Shown: piece after piece, positions 59,790-64,000 of the stretch
Position numbering within the stretch: position 1 is the stretch's first letter
How the letters are laid out: each line of letters begins with the position of its first letter
NCBI RefSeq assembly: GCF_030690045.1
Contig: NZ_JAUYHK010000009.1
Coordinates: 1 to 64,000 of the forward strand
Direction of reading: 5' to 3'
Length of the DNA: 64,000 nt
From: Thalassospira sp.
GTDB lineage: Bacteria > Pseudomonadota > Alphaproteobacteria > Rhodospirillales > Thalassospiraceae
Position numbers and translations under genes: made by a program
The notes under the pieces: generated by a model
Databases searched by the model: none
Told to the model about the DNA's origin: nothing
The model's input: only the letters and a program-made list of their open reading frames with translations

Positions 59790-59822
59790 AAAAAGGCGCA
59801 AACCCGTTGGCTGCGCCTTTTT
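59790..59822. terminator. Bidirectional terminator between csaA and fpr
   Basis: AAAAAGGCGCA (59790-59800) and TGCGCCTTTTT (59812-59822) form an 11-bp stem flanked by A and T runs. It can end transcription from both the csaA and fpr sides. Confidence 0.85.
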
Positions 59823-59843
59823 AATTCCGGTCGTCAATCGTCG

Positions 59844-60620
59844 TTATTTCTCGACAAAGGCCTTTTCGATCACGAAATGCCCCGGCTCGTTCATATTGCC
59901 TTCGACCCCGCCCCATTCAACCAGCATCTTGCGGGTATCGGCAATCATTTCCGGATTGCCACACAACATGAAACGGTCATCTTCAAGGGTTGGTTTGGAC
60001 ATGCCCAGATCGTCATACAGCTTGCCTGACGCCATCAATTCAGTGATCCGACCCTGATTTTTAAAATCTTCGCGGGTAACGGTCGGGTAATAAATCAGCT
60101 TATTCTGAACGTCTTCGCCAAAAAATTCATTATTGGGCAATTCGCTGTGAATAAATTCCTGATAGGCCAGTTCGCGCACTTCGCGGCAGCCATGCACCAG
60201 AATAACCTTTTCATAGCGCTCATAGGTTTCATAATCGCGAATGACGCTCATGAACGGGGCCAGACCGGTACCGGTCGACAGCAGATACAAATTCTTGCCC
60301 GGCAACAGATTGTCATGAATCAGGGTGCCTGTCGGTTTGCGCCCGACCAGGATTTTGTCACCGACCTTGATATGCTGCAACCGCGATGTCAGCGGCCCGT
60401 TCGGTACCTTGATCGAAAAGAATTCAAGTTCTTCGTCGTAATTGGCACTGACCATAGAATAGGCGCGCAAAAGCGGCTTGCCCTCGACCTCGAGTCCGAT
60501 CATCGCGAACTGGCCGTTGATAAAGCGAAAACCCGGATCACGGGTTGTCTTGAAGCTGAACAGGGTGTCCGTCCAGTGATGGACATAGGTGACTGTTTCT
60601 TCGTTTAAATTGCTGGCCAT
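59844..60620 (-). CDS. fpr: Ferredoxin/flavodoxin-NADP(+) reductase
   Basis: A 258-residue FAD-binding reductase of the bacterial subclass I type. The FAD motif is LLRAYSMVSANYDEELEFFSIKVPNGPLTSRLQHIKVGDKIL; NADP-binding text is LYLLSTGTGLAPFMSVIRDYETYERYEKVILVHGCREVRELAY. The C-terminus ends FVIEKAFVEK, the expected subclass I tail. It exchanges electrons between NADPH and ferredoxin or flavodoxin and aids defence against oxidative stress. A perfect FNR-type box lies about 170 bp upstream. Confidence 0.94.
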   Translation of the reverse strand: MASNLNEETVTYVHHWTDTLFSFKTTRDPGFRFINGQFAMIGLEVEGKPLLRAYSMVSANYDEELEFFSIKVPNGPLTSRLQHIKVGDKILVGRKPTGTLIHDNLLPGKNLYLLSTGTGLAPFMSVIRDYETYERYEKVILVHGCREVRELAYQEFIHSELPNNEFFGEDVQNKLIYYPTVTREDFKNQGRITELMASGKLYDDLGMSKPTLEDDRFMLCGNPEMIADTRKMLVEWGGVEGNMNEPGHFVIEKAFVEK

Positions 60621-60789
60621 AACGCTGCATCAATCCGTTTCGTCAAAAGCATCAGGTGGGAAGTACGGCGGAAACGACACATACCGTATTGCGGCATAAT
60701 GTCCATACCAAACTGGCGTTATTTAACATTGAAAGAGCGTATATCGCAAGAAAACATTACATCGTTGTGTAAATTATTTGAAATCCGCC

Positions 60790-60803
60790 TTGATCTATAT
60801 CAA
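60790..60803. promoter_or_regulatory. FNR-type box upstream of fpr
   Basis: TTGATCTATATCAA is an exact TTGAT-N4-ATCAA match in the AT-rich 273-bp gap between fpr and the kinase gene. The kinase gene ends here, so only fpr could be regulated from this site. The distance to the fpr start (about 170 bp) would imply a long leader. Confidence 0.6.
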
Positions 60804-60851
60804 TTTTATGTAGAATATTGCCCGAACCGGCGAACATCCCCAGCCTGAATG

Positions 60852-60877
60852 CAAAACCCGCCAAAAGGCGGGTTTTG
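60852..60877 (-). terminator. rho-independent terminator after the kinase gene
   Basis: CAAAACCCGCC and GGCGGGTTTTG (60852-60862 and 60867-60877) pair around AAAA, near the stop codon of the histidine kinase gene. Confidence 0.85.
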
Positions 60878-60893
60878 TCAGGATCTGTCCTGT

Positions 60894-62234
60894 TTATTGT
60901 CCGATGGGTAAAACCAGTCGCACCCGCAAACCGCCGCCCGGCGCGTCTTCCAGAAACACATCACCGCCATGACCGCGCGCCGCATCCCTTGCAATGGTCA
61001 GGCCCAGCCCCACCCCGCCGGTGGCCTGATTGCGGGATTCTTCCAGCCGGAAGAAAGGCTTGAAAACATCTTCTCGCTTGTCGGCAGGAATGCCCGGACC
61101 ATCATCATCAAAAACAATTTCGTAATCATGCCCGCGCCGCCCGGCCCGAATCGCCACATTATTGGCATATCGTCCGGCATTCGACATGATGTTCGCCAAG
61201 CAGCGCCCGATTGATTGCGGGCGCAATTCCATTATCAGATGATCGGCAATATGCAGGTCAATCTGTTGTCCGTCGCGCAAATGCCCACCGACCTGATCGG
61301 TGAGCAATTTGCCGATATCGGTTTCAACCGCCTGTTCGCCTTCTTCGCCACGTGCAAAAGCCAGATAGGCATCGACCATGCGTTCCATGTCGATGACATC
61401 CTGTTTCAGGGCATCAACACCGGGCGAACTGCCCTGCATCGCCAGTTCCAGTTTCATCCGGGTCAAGGGCGTGCGCAAATCATGCGACACTCCGGCCAGC
61501 AACGCCGTGCGTTGCGTCATATGACGCACGATACGATCACGCATCGCCATAAAGGACGTGGCCGCCGTCCGAACTTCTTCCGCCCCTTCGGGTTTGAAAT
61601 CACCCACGTCAATCCCACGGCCAAACTGATCGGCCGCACGGGCCAATTTGCGAATCGGTCGGACCTGATTGCGCATGAACATCACCGCAACCCCATACAA
61701 AATCAGAGCCGACCCGGCGATCCACATAAAGAAAATATAGGTCGTCGAATTATACAGACGCTTGCGCGGTGCAATGATGGACAAAACGCCGTCGCGCAAC
61801 TGCACCCGCACTTCAAGCAAGCGGTCATCAATATCCATGTCGAAATAAAACGGCCGTTGCAGGCGCTCGTTCAGGGCGACAAACAGTTCTTCTGACACCA
61901 GCCCGAAGGATGGTCGGGTAATCTGGCGTTCCAAAACTGCATCGGGTTCAAAAACCAGATCCAGTTGCAACCGTATCCGGGCATTATGGGAAATCCAGTC
62001 GAAAGCTTCATCACCGGGATGCTCGCCAAGATAATCAAGGACAAAGGCAATATCCCCGGCCAGCCCGCGGCTGAGCTGCCGGGCCACGGTATCCCAGTGC
62101 CGTTCAAAAAAAATCAGCACCGTGACGATCTGCAACAACAGCATCGGCGTCATCAGAATCAACAGCGAACGGCCCAAAAGACCTTTCGGCAATAATGATT
62201 TGATCCATCCGTCTCGTGCGTCGCCCAAAACCAT
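60894..62234 (-). CDS. EnvZ-type two-component sensor histidine kinase
   Basis: A 446-residue membrane kinase. Two membrane segments (LLILMTPMLLLQIVTVLIFF and YIFFMWIAGSALILYGVAVMFM) enclose a periplasmic domain of about 125 residues. A HAMP region (RPIRKLARAADQFGRG) follows. The H-box is AGVSHDLRTPLTRMKLELAMQ and the ATP-binding N/G boxes are NIMSNAGRYANNVA, DDGPGIPADKREDVFKPFFRLEESRNQATGGVGLGLTIARDAARGHGG. It pairs with the response regulator 43 bp upstream. This resembles EnvZ/OmpR-type pairs; the signal is unknown. Confidence 0.92.
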   Translation of the reverse strand: MVLGDARDGWIKSLLPKGLLGRSLLILMTPMLLLQIVTVLIFFERHWDTVARQLSRGLAGDIAFVLDYLGEHPGDEAFDWISHNARIRLQLDLVFEPDAVLERQITRPSFGLVSEELFVALNERLQRPFYFDMDIDDRLLEVRVQLRDGVLSIIAPRKRLYNSTTYIFFMWIAGSALILYGVAVMFMRNQVRPIRKLARAADQFGRGIDVGDFKPEGAEEVRTAATSFMAMRDRIVRHMTQRTALLAGVSHDLRTPLTRMKLELAMQGSSPGVDALKQDVIDMERMVDAYLAFARGEEGEQAVETDIGKLLTDQVGGHLRDGQQIDLHIADHLIMELRPQSIGRCLANIMSNAGRYANNVAIRAGRRGHDYEIVFDDDGPGIPADKREDVFKPFFRLEESRNQATGGVGLGLTIARDAARGHGGDVFLEDAPGGGLRVRLVLPIGQ

Positions 62235-62277
62235 CTTCCTTCAATCTGCTCGTATTTGCACATTCCGTCCGGAATGT

Positions 62278-62991
62278 TCAATCGGTATACAGGACATAGC
62301 CCCGACCGCGCACGGTCTGCAAGTATCTTGGCTGTTTGGGGTCCTGTTCAATTTTCCGACGCAAGCGGGTCACCTGCACATCAATGCTGCGCGATGCCGC
62401 CGGATCGGCGTCATTTCCCGACATCATCCCATGCAGGTCCGCCCGTGATGTAATCTGCCCGCGCCGCTGCACAAGCGCCAGCAGCAGTTGTTGTTCAGCA
62501 CCGGTCAGGTAAATATGCTGATCGCCCTGCCGCAAAATCATCCGGGCCGGATCAAAACCAAACCCACCAAAGACCACCTCGCCGCCGGTTTCCTCCGGCC
62601 CGGTATTTTCATCGGGAATCGCGGCATAGCGGCGCAGAATGGCCTCAATGCGCAAAACCAGTTCGCGCGGCTCGAACGGTTTGGCCAGATAATCATCCAC
62701 CCCGGCTTCAAGACCTGCGATACGGTCTTCGGATTCCGAAAGCGCGGTCAGCAACAAGATCGGCACGCGAAAGCCCCCCTCGCGCAAGGACCGCGCCAGA
62801 TCGACACCCTTTTCGCCCGGCATCAAAACATCCAGTACCAACAGGTCAAAGGTAATACCCGCCAAACGCGCCCGTGCCTCGACCGCATCGCGGGCGGCTG
62901 TGACCATAAACCCGTTTTCACCCAGATAGCGTTTCAGCAAATCGCGCAAACGGTCATCATCATCAATGACCAGAATATGTGGCTGATCCAT
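62278..62991 (-). CDS. OmpR-family response regulator
   Basis: A 237-residue regulator. The receiver domain has ILVIDDDDRLRDLLKRYL, phospho-acceptor D54 in LLVLDVLMPGEKG, T82 and K104 (YLAKPF). The C-terminal winged helix is LTGAEQQLLLALVQRRGQITSRADLHGMMSGNDADPAASRSIDVQVTRLRRKIEQDPKQPRYLQTVRGRGYVL. It sits between the MarR gene and its partner kinase on the same strand, spacings 28 and 43 bp. Confidence 0.94.
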   Translation of the reverse strand: MDQPHILVIDDDDRLRDLLKRYLGENGFMVTAARDAVEARARLAGITFDLLVLDVLMPGEKGVDLARSLREGGFRVPILLLTALSESEDRIAGLEAGVDDYLAKPFEPRELVLRIEAILRRYAAIPDENTGPEETGGEVVFGGFGFDPARMILRQGDQHIYLTGAEQQLLLALVQRRGQITSRADLHGMMSGNDADPAASRSIDVQVTRLRRKIEQDPKQPRYLQTVRGRGYVLYTD

Positions 62992-63019
62992 ATCGCGTAA
63001 CGACCTTTCCGACCTTTGC

Positions 63020-63541
63020 CTAACTCGCCCGGCGGCGCAATCCGCCGCCTGTCGGAGTATCTTCGGTGAAACGTTCGCGGTCTTCCTCGCCCAATATGCC
63101 CAGCATCACCTTGCGGAAACCCTCCACCGCCTCGGCCCCGGCCTCGCGATAGGCCGCAGCAATCAGCGCACGTTGATTTTCCGACAATTTGCGTTCCAGT
63201 TCCGCCCCGCGCGGTGTCAGTTGCAATAACCGTTGCCGCCGGTCACGGGTGCCGGTTTTCTGGTCGATAAACCCTTCGCGCACCAATTGACCCAAAACCC
63301 GCGACAACGACTGTTTGGTGATTTTGAGAATCGCCAGAAGGTCGCTGACCGTGATGCCGGGATTGCGGCTGACGAAATAAATCACCCGGTGGTGGGCGCG
63401 CCCGAATTTGTAATGATCCAGAATCTGATCGGCTTCGGCGGTGAAGTCGCGATAGGCATAAAACAGCAATTCAATGCCCTGTCGCAGCTCTTCCTCGCGC
63501 AGAAAAAGCGGATTGACCTTACGTGTGGAGATATCTGCCAT
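63020..63541 (-). CDS. MarR-family transcriptional regulator
   Basis: A 173-residue MarR protein. The winged helix region is GRAHHRVIYFVSRNPGITVSDLLAILKITKQSLSRVLGQLVREGFIDQKTGTRDRRQRLLQLTPRGAELERKLSENQ. It lies upstream of the OmpR-type/EnvZ-type pair and is likely in the same transcript. A 7-7-7 inverted repeat sits just before its start, so it probably regulates itself. It is divergent from ilvE. Confidence 0.9.
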   Translation of the reverse strand: MADISTRKVNPLFLREEELRQGIELLFYAYRDFTAEADQILDHYKFGRAHHRVIYFVSRNPGITVSDLLAILKITKQSLSRVLGQLVREGFIDQKTGTRDRRQRLLQLTPRGAELERKLSENQRALIAAAYREAGAEAVEGFRKVMLGILGEEDRERFTEDTPTGGGLRRRAS

Positions 63542-63551
63542 GCTGTCCCGT

Positions 63552-63572
63552 TATGTCAGTTTTGTTGACATA
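63552..63572. promoter_or_regulatory. Inverted-repeat operator upstream of the MarR gene
   Basis: TATGTCA (63552-63558), 7 bp, TGACATA (63566-63572) is a perfect inverted repeat starting 11 bp before the MarR start codon. MarR proteins typically bind 16-21-bp inverted repeats of this kind in their own promoters. Confidence 0.55.
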
Positions 63573-63590
63573 TTAATCTATGAATGTTAC

Positions 63591-63618
63591 TTCGACCAGA
63601 CAAATAAGGACATAATAT
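63591..63618 (+). promoter_or_regulatory. Candidate promoter for ilvE
   Basis: TTCGAC (63591-63596), 16 bp, TAATAT (63613-63618) faces ilvE. The spacing is one short of ideal and the hexamers match partly, so this is a weak call. Confidence 0.35.
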
Positions 63619-63654
63619 TACGTCCCGGTGCTCCTTTGACATGGAATTTGGCAA

Positions 63655-64000
63655 ATGACGACTCCCACATTCGATAATCGCGACGGTTTTATCTGGTTTA
63701 ACGGCGAACTGAAACCCTGGCGCGACAGCACGCTGCATGTGCTCAGTCACGCACTGCATTATGGCAGCGCTGTGTTTGAAGGGGAACGGGCTTATAATGG
63801 AAAAGTTTTCAAGCTGGCCGAACATGGTGAACGCCTGATCAATTCCGGCAAAATTCTGGACATGAACATCCCCTATAGCTCGACCGAGTTGGATGATGCC
63901 GTGATCGAAACCCTTGCCGCCAACAAGATTTCCGATGGCTATATCCGCCGTATCGCATGGCGCGGCAGTGAAATGATGGGCGTTGCCGCCCAGACCACCC
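63655..64000 (+). CDS. ilvE: Branched-chain amino acid aminotransferase, 5' part
   Basis: The first 115 codons of a fold-type IV PLP aminotransferase: DGFIWFNGELKPWRDSTLHVLSHALHYGSAVFEGERAYNGKVFKLAEHGERLINSGKILDMNIPYSSTELDDAVIETLAANKISDGYIRRIAWRGSEMMGVAAQ. HVLSHALHYGSAVFEGERAY is the family N-terminal signature. It carries out the final transamination for Leu, Ile and Val. The gene runs off the window end, so the PLP-lysine region is not visible. Start ATG 63655; the MarR gene is divergent. Confidence 0.9.
   Translation, partial: MTTPTFDNRDGFIWFNGELKPWRDSTLHVLSHALHYGSAVFEGERAYNGKVFKLAEHGERLINSGKILDMNIPYSSTELDDAVIETLAANKISDGYIRRIAWRGSEMMGVAAQTT

Noticed and set aside
63641-63658. Five-codon upstream frame (MEFGK) overlapping the ilvE start
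   Set aside because: No ribosome-binding site precedes it and such short frames occur by chance.

Overview
The window looks like a chromosomal segment of a free-living, probably marine alphaproteobacterium, most likely a Rhodospirillales member near Thalassospira. This is inferred from gene content: a napEFDABC operon without napGH, an OxyR/AhpCD locus, a PHA-granule phasin, the CTC form of ribosomal protein bL25, an RpoD with a long acidic insert, and moderately high GC with GCC/CTG-rich codons. There is no rRNA gene, so the assignment rests on gene style only.

Layout. 1-2.1 kb is an accessory edge: a frameshifted IS66 transposase remnant, a divergent HxlR/NmrA pair, three 21-bp repeats and a CAU-anticodon tRNA. 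2.2-14.6 kb is housekeeping: rpoD, dnaG, yqeY (minus strand) and carA, carB, greA, a GNAT enzyme, lrp and trxB. 14.8-18.7 kb holds a LysR gene and a membrane adenylate/guanylate cyclase flanked by four intergenic elements that look like small RNAs with C-rich loops: two on the plus strand upstream and two on the minus strand downstream. 18.7-21.4 kb has an EF-G-like GTPase lacking the catalytic histidine, and dps. 21.5-26.6 kb is a purine/ureide unit: uraD, a three-part TRAP transporter, a racemase-like protein without its catalytic cysteines, and a divergent LysR regulator. 26.7-27.3 kb is a GC-rich degenerate tandem-repeat array. 27.7-40.8 kb contains msrP, a periplasmic binding-like protein, uvrB, an aspartate aminotransferase, an SHMT-like enzyme with its own LysR gene, ahpD/ahpC/oxyR, a rhomboid protease and a zinc alcohol dehydrogenase.

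40.9-46.2 kb is the periplasmic nitrate reductase operon napEFDABC plus a DUF2478-type gene, preceded by an FNR-type box. 46.2-55.8 kb is mostly minus-strand housekeeping: ychF, pth, rplY, prs, an unknown lipoprotein preceded by a possible 22-residue membrane peptide, pgeF, a MidA-type methyltransferase, lgt and hldD. 55.9-59.8 kb holds ubiK, a ybjN-like gene, proC, a TetR gene, a phasin with a PhaR-like operator, and csaA. 59.8-64 kb has fpr (with a perfect FNR-type box upstream), a MarR - OmpR-type regulator - EnvZ-type kinase series, and the start of ilvE, which runs off the window.

Themes. Redox and oxidative-stress functions recur (trxB, dps, msrP, ahpCD, oxyR, fpr), alongside anaerobic respiration (nap). 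The most unusual part is the cluster of four putative C-rich-loop sRNAs around the cyclase gene. In architecture they recall the C/U-rich-loop sRNAs described in other alphaproteobacteria, but their sequence and setting here look distinct. Second is the GC-rich repeat array at 26.7-27.3 kb.
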